Assembly (NCBI GenBank): GCA_021782525.1
Contig: JAJXUY010000002.1
Span: 1-29,237, forward strand
DNA: 29,237 nt
Source of the DNA: Acidobacteriota bacterium
GTDB taxonomy: Bacteria > Acidobacteriota > Thermoanaerobaculia > Thermoanaerobaculales > Thermoanaerobaculaceae
Direction of reading: 5' to 3'
In this document: positions 1-6,144 of the stretch, piece by piece
How the letters are laid out: the number at the start of each line of letters is the position of its first letter
Numbering within the stretch: the stretch's first letter is position 1
Notes under the pieces: model-generated
What the model saw: the letters and a program-made list of their open reading frames with translations, nothing else
Database searches by the model: none
What the model was told of the DNA's origin: nothing
Program-made: the position numbers and the translations under genes

Positions 1-141
1 CGACGGCCGCAGCGCGGCGGCGAGCTCGATCTGCGCCCCGCGCGAGGAGATGTCGAGGATGCGCGCCGGCTGGTCCATGAAGACGCTGGCCGCCAGCGGC
101 TGCTTCGGCTCGATCCTCGGTACCGCCCGCCGCTCGACCAT
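1..141 (-). CDS. PilZ domain protein, N-terminal part (cut by window edge)
   Basis: Reading leftward from the ATG at 141, 47 codons stay open to the window edge. They begin MVERRAVPRIEP and continue through ARILDISSRGAQIEL. The basic RRxxPR start followed by a D-I-S-x-x-G-A strand is the pattern of PilZ domains, which bind cyclic di-GMP through the N-terminal arginines and the D/NxSxxG motif. A strong SD, GGGAGGGG, lies 4 bases before the ATG. Only the first half of the domain is visible, so any partner domain or true c-di-GMP binding cannot be judged. The PilZ call is from motif reading alone. Confidence 0.7.
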   Translation of the reverse strand, partial: MVERRAVPRIEPKQPLAASVFMDQPARILDISSRGAQIELAAALRPS

Positions 142-336
142 GCGTCCCCTCCCGGTTCGCGCCCGCCGCCCACACTCCGAATGGCGGACTCTGGCTGTTG
201 TGACGCAATCTCTGTACCACATCTCGCAACGTGTTGTTCCACCTTGTATTACGATCCATCGCTGAGAGCACCAAGTGCCTATCGGTCACAATGCGTGACC
301 GGAGTGCGACATTGTGGCACAGCCGCGGGCCCGTCG

Positions 337-430
337 CTGAGGAGCTCAGGAGCTGAGGGGCTGAGGGGGCAGAGGGCTCAGGAGCAGGGGGCTGAGGAGC
401 AGCGGAGCAGAGGAGCCAAGAAGCGACGGC
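337..430 (+). repeat. Degenerate purine-rich tandem repeat
   Basis: The plus strand is almost entirely a loose repetition of GGAGCAG / GGAGCTGAG / GGGGCTGAG units of about 7-9 bases. The complementary pyrimidine version occurs at 3584-3667. In both places the tract is separated from a copy of the long palindromic element by a short GAGCCGGTC / GACCGGCTC-type linker. The two loci are therefore inverted copies of one composite unit. Confidence 0.7.
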
Positions 431-445
431 GGGGCGAGCCGGTCC

Positions 446-503
446 GTGTGTTGGTCGTAAGGCACGAAGGCCCGACAGGGCCGGAGTGCCGTTCGTGGCG
501 AAG
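446..503 (+). repeat. Long palindromic element, copy 1
   Basis: It starts with the shared head GTGTGTTGGTCGTAAGGCAC. An inner perfect stem follows (GGCCC paired with GGGCC, loop GACA), then GGA-GTGCC, whose GTGCC pairs with the GGCAC of the head, and then GTTCGTGGCGAAG. Four further copies lie at 3246-3300 and 3704-3755 (same strand) and at 3402-3452 and 3504-3561 (opposite strand). Head and outer stem are conserved while the inner stem sequence differs between copies. Confidence 0.85.
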
Positions 504-514
504 GAAGACCCGTG

Positions 515-535
515 GGGCGGGCGTCTCGCCCGCCC
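515..535. repeat. Perfect 9-bp hairpin
   Basis: GGGCGGGCG, a 3-base loop TCT, then CGCCCGCCC. It lies just after palindromic element copy 1, far from any recognised gene end. It is more likely part of the repeat cluster than a terminator. Confidence 0.6.
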
Positions 536-694
536 AGCGGGGGTCGGGGTCAACGGTCGCGCGCGAGCACGCTGGGCCGCCGCGCGCGGCCGAGACGGCC
601 GCGCCACAGGACCGAGTGGAGGGTGCGGACCCCCCGATGACGAGATGTGAGCGCTTTTTCCTGGCGCGCTCTCGTGGCGAGGTCAGAACGGCGT

Positions 695-727
695 GAGCAC
701 GCGCGGAGCGCGCGCTCCATAGAAACG
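695..727 (+). repeat. Short GC palindromic element, copy 1
   Basis: A 33-base unit beginning GAGCACGCGCGGAGCGCGCG and ending CTCCATAGAAACG. The core contains GGAGCGCGCGCTCC, which is self-complementary. It is nearly identical to the copy at 3352-3384 (one difference, T/C), and an inverted copy lies inside the DUF2779 coding frame at 5203-5235. Confidence 0.85.
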
Positions 728-762
728 AAGAGAGCAGTTACAAGAGGTCGGCTGCTTGCGCT

Positions 763-851
763 GTGGGGCGCGGCGTCGCCATGACGGAGTGTGGCGAGCG
801 GCGTCGTGATGGCGGCTCGTGGGGTGCGGCATCGCCACGACGGGGTGTAGG
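763..851 (+). repeat. Two-copy direct repeat, period 56
   Basis: A unit of about 33 bases beginning GTGGGG(C/T)GCGGC(G/A)TCGCC starts at 763 and again at 819, with about five differences. The bases between copies carry an imperfect inverted match to the unit (CCATGACG against CGTGATGG). No coding explanation is evident. Confidence 0.55.
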
Positions 852-905
852 TCACGGCCTCGCAGCGCTGCAGTCACACCCCGCGCGTCACCTCGCGACC
901 CCGGA

Positions 906-932
906 GGCGGGCGGGGCCGGGCCCCGCCCGCC
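906..932 (-). terminator. Perfect 12-bp GC hairpin beyond the AHSA1 gene
   Basis: GGCGGGCGGGGC, a 3-base loop CGG, then GCCCCGCCCGCC. It begins 26 bases beyond the stop codon of the leftward AHSA1 gene. There is no T-run on the transcript side, so it is terminator-like or an mRNA 3'-end stabiliser rather than a classical intrinsic terminator. Confidence 0.5.
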
Positions 933-958
933 CCCGTCCCGAGATCCGGACCGTTCGG

Positions 959-1951
959 CTACGGCCTCCCGGCGAGGTGCTCGGCCAGGCGCTCGAGCGT
1001 CTGGACGCCGCCCTCGAGCGCCCCGTACTCCTGCACCACCTGGTCGCGCGCGGCGGTCGACGAGAAGACCATGCGCATCGTCAGCTTCGTCCGCCGCGGG
1101 TCGAGCGCCTCGAACGTCCAGGTCGCGTCGAAGCTGACGTTGGGGGCGCCCTTGCGGCCGCCGCCGTTGGAGAAGCTGATCCGCTCCGGCCTGACGACCT
1201 CGGCGAACACGCTCAGGTTCGGGTACTCGGTGCCGTCGGGCCCGCGCATGACGTGCTCCCAGATGCCCTCGGGCCGGACGTCCATCGTCGCGATCTCCGT
1301 CGTGAAGCCGCGCGGCCCCCACCAGCGCACGACCTGCTTCGGGTCGGTCCACGCGTCCCACACCCGCTCGCGCGGCGCCTCGAGCACGCGCGAGATGACG
1401 ATCTCGCGGTCGGCCGTGTCGGTGATGCCGCGGTGCTCGGCGCCGTGCCGCCCGTGCGCGCCGGCGGCCCGCGAGCGCAGCAGCTCGTCGAGGCGGTCGA
1501 GCGACTGCCGCCACCCCTCCTCCATCCCGGAGAGGTACCGGGCGGCCGCGGGCGTGGACGCGACGACGCGGGCGTCGAGGGTGACCGTGGTGCGGCCGGC
1601 GCGCTCGGCGAACGTCGCCGTGTTGAGCACCTCGAAGATCGCCTGCCCCGCTTCGCCGCGCGCCGTGCAGGCGAGCACCAGCCGCTCCGGCGGGGCGATC
1701 TCGCGCACGACGCCGGTCATCGGGTACACCACCCCGTCCGGCCCGCGCATGTCGATGCGCACCGCGCCCCCGGCCCGCGCATCGATCTCGCACACCGGGT
1801 TGGTGAAGCCGTGCGGACCCCACCACCGCGCCAGGCGCTTGGGATCGGTCCACGCCCTGAAGACGACCCGGCGCGACGCCTCGAACTCGTGCCTCAGCAT
1901 GAGCTTCGGCAGCGCCGGATGCACCTCGTGATGATGACCGCTGGCGTCCAT
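959..1951 (-). CDS. Tandem SRPBCC (AHSA1-type) protein
   Basis: The 330-residue product holds two copies of the Aha1 C-terminal-like START/SRPBCC fold. Domain 1 spans about residues 17-165 and domain 2 about 182-325. Each opens with a beta strand and an R-V(F/W)-x-A-W-T-D-P-K helix followed by R-W-W-G-P-(H/R)-G-F-T, and each contains the M-R-G-P-D-G turn and a C-terminal helix rich in L-x-R-L. Most family members have one such domain of about 150 residues, so this is an internal duplication. These domains bind hydrophobic ligands, but no substrate can be read from sequence. A His-rich stretch (GHHHEVH) precedes domain 1. The start is fixed by a strong SD, AAAGGAGG, 5 bases before ATG. The gene stands alone and diverges from the YncE-like gene; there is no adjacent ArsR regulator, a common partner. 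Confidence 0.85.
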   Translation of the reverse strand: MDASGHHHEVHPALPKLMLRHEFEASRRVVFRAWTDPKRLARWWGPHGFTNPVCEIDARAGGAVRIDMRGPDGVVYPMTGVVREIAPPERLVLACTARGEAGQAIFEVLNTATFAERAGRTTVTLDARVVASTPAAARYLSGMEEGWRQSLDRLDELLRSRAAGAHGRHGAEHRGITDTADREIVISRVLEAPRERVWDAWTDPKQVVRWWGPRGFTTEIATMDVRPEGIWEHVMRGPDGTEYPNLSVFAEVVRPERISFSNGGGRKGAPNVSFDATWTFEALDPRRTKLTMRMVFSSTAARDQVVQEYGALEGGVQTLERLAEHLAGRP

Positions 1952-2121
1952 CGTGGCCTCCTTTCGTCATGGGACGGTCGCGCCGTCCCGGCCATCGACG
2001 CTTCGCCCTGGAGAACGCGGCGGCGCCCCCCGCCATTCGATCGTTCCACCCGTCGCTAAGCCCCGGCGGCGGCGTATCATGCGACGCAGCCTCGCCCTCA
2101 GGGGCGAGCGGGAGGCGACTG

Positions 2122-3156
2122 ATGAGGCTTCGCGCGGCGTGTGTGGTGGCTGTTGCGGCGGTGCTCCCCGCCGGGATCGCGGGGGCGGCGGCCCCGGCGG
2201 CGCCCGGGTACCACCTGGTCAAGACGTTCGCGGTCGGCGGCGACGGCGGTTGGGACTACCTGACGTTCGATCCCCAGACGCACCACCTCTACCTTTCGCG
2301 CTCGACCCACGTGGTCGTGATCGACGCCGCCACCGGCGCGCCGGTCGGCGAGATCGCCGACACGCCCGGCGTGCACGGCGTCGCGCTCGTGCCCGGCACC
2401 GAGATCGGCTACACCAGCGACGGGCGCTCCGGCAACGCGACGATGTTCGACACGCGCACGTTCAAGGCGATCAAGCAGGTCGCGGTCGGCGAGGGGCCCG
2501 ACGCGATCGTCTACGACCCGGCCTCCAAGCGCGTGTTCACGATGAACGGCCGCGGCCACGACACCACCGCGATCGACGCCGCCACCGGCACGGTGGCCGG
2601 CCACGTCCCGCTCGGCGGCAGGCCGGAGTTCGCGGCCGCGGACGGGCGCGGACATCTCTTCATCAACAGCGAGAGCACCAGCGAGGTCGTCGAGATCGAC
2701 ACGCACAAGCTCGCCGTCCTCGCGCGCTGGCCGCTCGCCCCGGGCGAGGGACCGAGCGGGATGGCGATCGACGCCGCGCACCATCGGCTGTTCATCGGCT
2801 GCCACAACAAGCTGATGGTCGTCATGAACGCCGACACCGGCAAGGTCGTGACCACGGTGCCGATCGGCGCCGGCGTCGACGCCAACGCGTTCGACCCCGG
2901 CTCGGGCCTGGCGTTCGCGTCGTGTGGCGACGGCACGCTCACCGTCGCGCGCGAGGCCGCGCCCGACCAGTTCGCCGTTGCCGAGACCGTGACGACCGCG
3001 CGTGGCGCGCGCACGATGGCGCTCGACCCGGCGACGCACACGGTCTACCTGGCCACCGCGAAGTTCGGCCCGCCGCCGCCGCCGACCCCGGAGCGGCCGC
3101 ACCCGTGGCCGAGCATCGTCCCCGGCTCGTTCGTCGTGCTGGTGTTCGGGCAGTAA
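2122..3156 (+). CDS. Secreted YncE-like beta-propeller protein
   Basis: The 344-residue product begins with a signal peptide (MRLR, a hydrophobic Ala/Val core, Ala-rich cleavage region near residues 22-25). It continues as repeated four-strand blades of the YVTN/YncE type. Blade signatures recur: GGWDYLTFDP, HHLYLSRS, VVVIDAATG, DAIVYDPASKRVFTMNG, AIDAATGTVAGHVPLGG, VVEIDTHKLAVLARWPL, GMAIDAAHHRLFIGC and TMALDPATHTVYLATA. Such proteins are periplasmic or surface propellers of uncertain role; some bind DNA or partner with transport or redox systems. The ATG at 2122 is preferred over upstream in-frame starts because GGGAGG precedes it by 7 bases and the signal peptide starts there. It ends in a Pro-rich stretch (residues about 317-330) before a final hydrophobic strand. 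Confidence 0.85.
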   Translation: MRLRAACVVAVAAVLPAGIAGAAAPAAPGYHLVKTFAVGGDGGWDYLTFDPQTHHLYLSRSTHVVVIDAATGAPVGEIADTPGVHGVALVPGTEIGYTSDGRSGNATMFDTRTFKAIKQVAVGEGPDAIVYDPASKRVFTMNGRGHDTTAIDAATGTVAGHVPLGGRPEFAAADGRGHLFINSESTSEVVEIDTHKLAVLARWPLAPGEGPSGMAIDAAHHRLFIGCHNKLMVVMNADTGKVVTTVPIGAGVDANAFDPGSGLAFASCGDGTLTVAREAAPDQFAVAETVTTARGARTMALDPATHTVYLATAKFGPPPPPTPERPHPWPSIVPGSFVVLVFGQ

Positions 3157-3181
3157 CCGCCCGGAGCGGCGCCACCAGACT

Positions 3182-3199
3182 GGCGAGGCGGCCCTCGCC
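3182..3199 (+). terminator. Possible weak terminator hairpin after the YncE-like gene
   Basis: GGCGAG, loop GCGGCC, CTCGCC. It begins 26 bases past the stop codon and has no T-run. It is listed because of position only. Confidence 0.25.
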
Positions 3200-3245
3200 G
3201 CTCGAGACCTCAGGATCTGATGAGGTCTGGGTGCCGCTGCTGCTT

Positions 3246-3300
3246 GTGTGTTGGTCGTAAGGCACGCCGCCACGCCGCAGGCGGGGCGGAGTGCCGCGTC
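3246..3300 (+). repeat. Long palindromic element, copy 2
   Basis: Same 20-base head GTGTGTTGGTCGTAAGGCAC as copy 1 and same GGAGTGCC tail. The inner stem is CCGCC with GGCGG, a different sequence from copy 1 but still paired. The right flank is GTGCCGCGTCC rather than GTTCGTGGCGAAG. Confidence 0.8.
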
Positions 3301-3351
3301 CCTCTGCGCCGCGAGCGCAGCCCCAAAAAGGCGAGCGTCGCGTCCCGGAGA

Positions 3352-3384
3352 GAGCACGCGCGGAGCGCGCGCTCCACAGAAACG
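3352..3384 (+). repeat. Short GC palindromic element, copy 2
   Basis: 33 bases matching 695-727 with one substitution (CCACAGAAACG instead of CCATAGAAACG). It is followed about 18 bases later by an inverted copy of the long palindromic element. Confidence 0.85.
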
Positions 3385-3401
3385 ATCATGGCGAGCGTGC
3401 G

Positions 3402-3452
3402 CTTCGCCACGAACGGCACTCCGCTTCGCTTCGTGCCTTACTACCAACACAC
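3402..3452 (-). repeat. Long palindromic element, copy 3 (inverted)
   Basis: Read on the minus strand it has the head GTGTGTTGGTAGTAAGGCAC (A for C at one place), then a much shortened inner segment GAAGCGAAGC, then GGAGTGCC and GTTCGTGGCGAAG. The inner stem is nearly lost (2 bp) while the outer GGCAC/GTGCC stem is intact. Confidence 0.8.
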
Positions 3453-3503
3453 AGACGCGCTCGCACCGGTCGGGTCGTGCCGGTGTGGAGGTGACGAGCG
3501 AGA

Positions 3504-3561
3504 CTTCGCCACGAACGGCACTCCGACCCTGACGGGCCTTCGTGCCTTACTACCAACACAC
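3504..3561 (-). repeat. Long palindromic element, copy 4 (inverted)
   Basis: Minus-strand head GTGTGTTGGTAGTAAGGCAC. The inner stem is GGCCC with GGGTC, so one G-C pair of copy 1 has become a G-T wobble. The loop is GTCA, then GGAGTGCC and GTTCGTGGCGAAG. Confidence 0.8.
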
Positions 3562-3583
3562 AGACCGGCTCGCACCGCGGGCG

Positions 3584-3667
3584 CCTCTTTGCTCCTCTGT
3601 TCCTTTGCTCCTCAGCTCCTCTGCTCCTCCGCTCCTTTGCTTCTCTGCTCCTCAGCCCCTCTGCTCA
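3584..3667 (+). repeat. Degenerate pyrimidine-rich tandem repeat
   Basis: About ten loose units of GCTCCTCT / GCTCCTTT / GCTCCTCA, roughly 8 bases each. It is the inverted counterpart of 337-430. It is joined to palindromic copy 4 by GACCGGCTCGC, as at the other locus. Confidence 0.75.
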
Positions 3668-3703
3668 CCCCAGACCGTGACCCCGGCCGTCGAGTCGTTG
3701 CTT

Positions 3704-3755
3704 GTGTGTTGGTCGTAAGGCACGCAGCCCTGCGCCAGCAGGGCGGAGTGCCGTG
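3704..3755 (+). repeat. Long palindromic element, copy 5
   Basis: Head GTGTGTTGGTCGTAAGGCAC, then the longest inner stem of the family (GCCCTGC with GCAGGGC, loop GCCA), then GGAGTGCC. It ends about 75 bases before the DUF2779 start codon and could lie in its leader. Confidence 0.8.
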
Positions 3756-5202
3756 TCCTCCGCGCTGCGGTGGGACTACACTGCCGTTGCCTCCGCCCGG
3801 GCGCGCGTGCGGCCCGGAGGCCGCGTCCGATGGCCAGTCGATACCGCCTCTCGAAGTCCCGGTTCACGGCCGGGCTCCAGTGCCACAAGCAGTTGTGGTG
3901 GAAGGTGCACGAGCCCGACGCGCCGGAGCTCGTCCCCAGCCCCGCGCAGCAGGCGGTGTTCGACCAGGGCACCCGCGTCGGCGAGGTGGCGCGCACGTAC
4001 GTGCCGGGCGGGGCGCTGGTGGACGCGCCGCACAATGCCTTCGCCCGGCGGCTGGCGACGACGAAGCGCCTGCTCGAGCAGCGCGTCCCGGCGATCTACG
4101 AAGCGTCGTTCGACGCCGGCAGCGTCTACGCCGCGGTGGACATCCTCGAGCGCGACGGCGACGGCTTCCGCCTGATCGAGGTAAAGTCGTCCACCAAGGT
4201 CAAGGACGAGCACCTCCCCGACGTCGCGGTCCAACTCCACGTCCTGCGCGCCGCCGGCCTCGATGTGGCGTGCGCCGAGCTGATGCACCTCAACCGCGAG
4301 TGCGCTTACCCGGACCTCGCGGACCTGTTCGTCCGCGAGGACGTCACCGGCGCGGCCGAGGCGTGGCAACCCGAGCTGCCGGAGCTGATCGCCGGCCAGC
4401 TACGCATGCTCGCGGGCGGCCTCCCCGACGTCGCGATCGGCGAGCACTGCCGCACGCCGTACGAGTGCCCGTTCATCGGCCGCTGTTGGGCCGGCGTGCC
4501 CGAGCACCACGTCAGCACCCTGTACCGCGCACCGCACGGCGGCGCCGCGCTGATCGCCCAGGGGTTCGAGACGATCGCGGAGCTGCCCCCGGACGGCCTC
4601 AACGCGATCCAGGCGCGCCAGCGCGTCGCGGTGCTGACCGGACGCCTCGTCGTCGAGCCCGGCCTCGCGCACGCCCTGCGCGTCTTCGCGCCGCCGCTCG
4701 CGTTCCTCGACTTCGAGACCGTCGCCCCCGCCATCCCGGTGTGGGACGGCTGTCACCCGTACGACCAGGTGCCGGTGCAGTTCAGTTGCGACGTCGAGGC
4801 GGCGGGCGGGACGCTCGCCCACCACGAGTGGCTCGCGGAGGGCCCCGGCGACCCGCGCCCCGAGCTGGCGCGCGCGCTCGTCGCGGCGTGCGCCGGCGCC
4901 CGCACCGTCGTCGCCTACAACGCCCACTTCGAGCGCGGCTGCATCGAGCGCCTCGCCGAGGCCGTGCCTGAGCTGGCGGACGACCTCCTCGCCATCGCGG
5001 CGCGCCTGGCCGACCCGCTGCCGATCGTCCGCGCGCACGTCTACCACCCCGACTTCCACGGCAGCTTCAGCCTCAAGTCCGTCCTCCCCGCCCTCGTCCC
5101 CGCTGTCCCGCCCGTTGTCTCCGCAGAGCTCGCGCCCGGCGCGTGCTCATCCCGTGCCGAGGTCAGTCCGGGCCTTGCGCCCGCTCTCGACCTCGCACCC
5201 GC

Positions 5203-5235
5203 TGTCTCTGTGGAGCGCGCGCTCCGCGCGTGCTC
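5203..5235 (-). repeat. Short GC palindromic element, copy 3, inside a coding frame
   Basis: On the minus strand it matches 3352-3384 except for the last few bases (CCACAGAGACA instead of CCACAGAAACG). On the plus strand it is read in the DUF2779 frame as SVERALRACS. It is the identifiable part of the extra segment of about 228 bases in that gene. Confidence 0.8.
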
Positions 5236-5450
5236 GTCTTCCGCCGATGGAGGGGCGGGGCCTGCCCCCAGCGGAGCGGACGGCGAAACCCCGTCGCCAG
5301 GCGCGACGAACCGACCCCGTCCCAGCTCCCCGTACGCGGACCTCGAGATCGCCGAAGGCGCCACCGCGGCCGTCGAGCTCCAGCGCCTGCTGTTCCCGCG
5401 GCGACGCCATGACGCCCGCCGACAAGCAGCACCTGCGCAACGCGCTGCTG

Positions 5451-5511
5451 CGCTACTGCGCCGTCGACACCATGAGCATGGTCAGGCTGCTGGACCGGCT
5501 GCGCGAGCTGG
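5451..5511 (+). repeat. Direct repeat, left copy: 3' end of the DUF2779 gene
   Basis: 61 bases covering the Exo III motif and the C-terminus of the DUF2779 gene. They recur at 5691-5751 with three differences. This copy has the catalytic GAC (Asp) codon. Confidence 0.85.
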
Positions 5512-5558
5512 CCTAGGCCGCAGCGGCTTGCAAGGATGCTCGCCACCGGTGTGGCTTG

Positions 5559-5585
5559 AAAATTCGGAGCCGGCCTCCGAGTTTT
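5559..5585 (+). terminator. Intrinsic terminator after the DUF2779 gene
   Basis: AAAATTCGGAG, loop CCGGC, CTCCGAGTTTT. The stem is 11 bp with one G-T wobble and carries A and T runs on its two sides, so it could act on either strand. It starts 43 bases beyond the in-frame stop at 5516. It is the best intrinsic terminator in the window. Confidence 0.7.
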
Positions 5586-5690
5586 CACTGCGCGTTGCTC
5601 GCGCACGGGTCACCGCACCTCCCGGCTGCACGACCGCGTCACCGCGGTGGCGGCCGCACGCCTGTTGACCGACCTCCCCCGCTTCTAATC

Positions 5691-5751
5691 CGCTCCTGCG
5701 CCGTCGGCACCATGAGCATGGTCAGGCTGCTGGAGCGGCTGCGCGAGCTGG
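5691..5751 (+). repeat. Direct repeat, right copy: remnant of a DUF2779 3' end
   Basis: Matches 5451-5511 at 58 of 61 positions, 179 bases downstream. The Asp codon of Exo III reads GGC (Gly) here. It is not attached to an upstream coding region, so it is a remnant of a partial duplication or of a second gene copy. Confidence 0.85.
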
Positions 5752-6144
5752 GTTTGGGAGCGTCGTCGACGGGCTACCGACCGGCCGCACCCTGGCGCCT
5801 GGCCGGCCCACAACCCTGCGATCAGCCACTCCCTGCCGACTTCCTGGCTTCAAGCCGCTCGATGGCCGGCTTCCCGATGACGGATTCGGTGGGCACGGGG
5901 GTCACGGCGTCCCCCGTGATGGGAACCGTCCCTTTCGGCTGAACGCGAGTTGGGCCGTCGGCTGAACGAACGGTCGCGTGTCGGCTGTCCCTGGTTCGAG
6001 CGGCGCGCTCGGTCACGCGCCGGCGCGACGGGGTGCGGCTTCGGCGCTCTCTCGGCTCGCGCCGGGGGCCGAGCCAGACCACGACCGTGCGGGCGCCGAG
6101 GTGTTCGCGCAGCTACTGGCAGAGCAGCTCGTGGAGCGCGTGCA

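Larger units (their letters stand above)
142..958. other. Gene-free interval with interspersed repeats
   Basis: No convincing gene is seen in these 817 bases. The first 190 bases are comparatively AT-richer (around 200-300) and may hold the promoter of the leftward PilZ gene, but I see no clear -35/-10 pair. The rest holds a purine-rich tract (337-430), one copy of the long palindromic element (446-503), a 9-bp perfect hairpin (515-535), one copy of the short palindrome (695-727), a two-copy direct repeat (763-851) and a strong hairpin beyond the AHSA1 gene (906-932). Open frames here have no recognisable protein content. Confidence 0.7.
3157..3830. other. Gene-free repeat cluster
   Basis: These 674 bases hold no recognisable gene. 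They contain four copies of the long palindromic element (3246-3300, 3402-3452, 3504-3561, 3704-3755; two in each orientation), one short GC palindrome (3352-3384) and a pyrimidine tract (3584-3667). A weak 6-bp hairpin (GGCGAG/CTCGCC) at 3182-3199, 26 bases after the YncE-like stop, may help end that transcript. Confidence 0.75.
3831..5516 (+). pseudogene. DUF2779 nuclease/exonuclease gene, frameshifted near 5395
   Basis: The product starts MASRYRLSKSRF. The N-terminal part looks Cas4/RecB-like: Cys18, Asp104, E117-V-K119 and a Cys cluster at 207, 213 and 219, fitting a PD-(D/E)XK nuclease with an Fe-S site. The C-terminal DUF2779 part is a DEDD 3'-5' exonuclease: FLDFE at 292-296 (Exo I) and VAYNAHFE at 361-368 (Exo II). 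Exo III (RYCAVDT) is present only in another frame, reached after a one-base slip near 5395-5401; that frame ends at 5516. The unshifted frame runs on to 5668 without the last catalytic Asp. Between VLPALVP (about 419-424) and YADLEIAEG (about 502-510), which I would expect to lie close together, is an in-frame insert of about 75 Ala/Pro/Ser-rich residues, partly made of a genomic palindrome. Role in the cell is unknown; it is probably DNA processing. A sequencing error could mimic the frameshift. Confidence 0.7.
5517..6144. other. Gene-free interval with a terminator and a gene remnant
   Basis: These 628 bases lie between the convergent DUF2779 and Fic genes. They hold a strong terminator-like hairpin (5559-5585), a 61-base duplicate of the DUF2779 3' end (5691-5751) and an 8-bp hairpin (CACGGGGG/CCCCCGTG, 5894-5918). 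No other feature is recognised; open frames here lack protein-like content. Confidence 0.65.

Noticed and set aside
181..696. A 171-codon plus-strand open frame in the first repeat region
   Set aside because: It translates the purine tract and palindromes into low-complexity Arg/Glu/Gly sequence; there is no SD or homology signal.
888..2222. A 444-codon minus-strand open frame over the AHSA1 gene in another phase
   Set aside because: Composition is Arg/Gly/Ala shadow; the overlapping frame has clear duplicated AHSA1 motifs and a strong SD.
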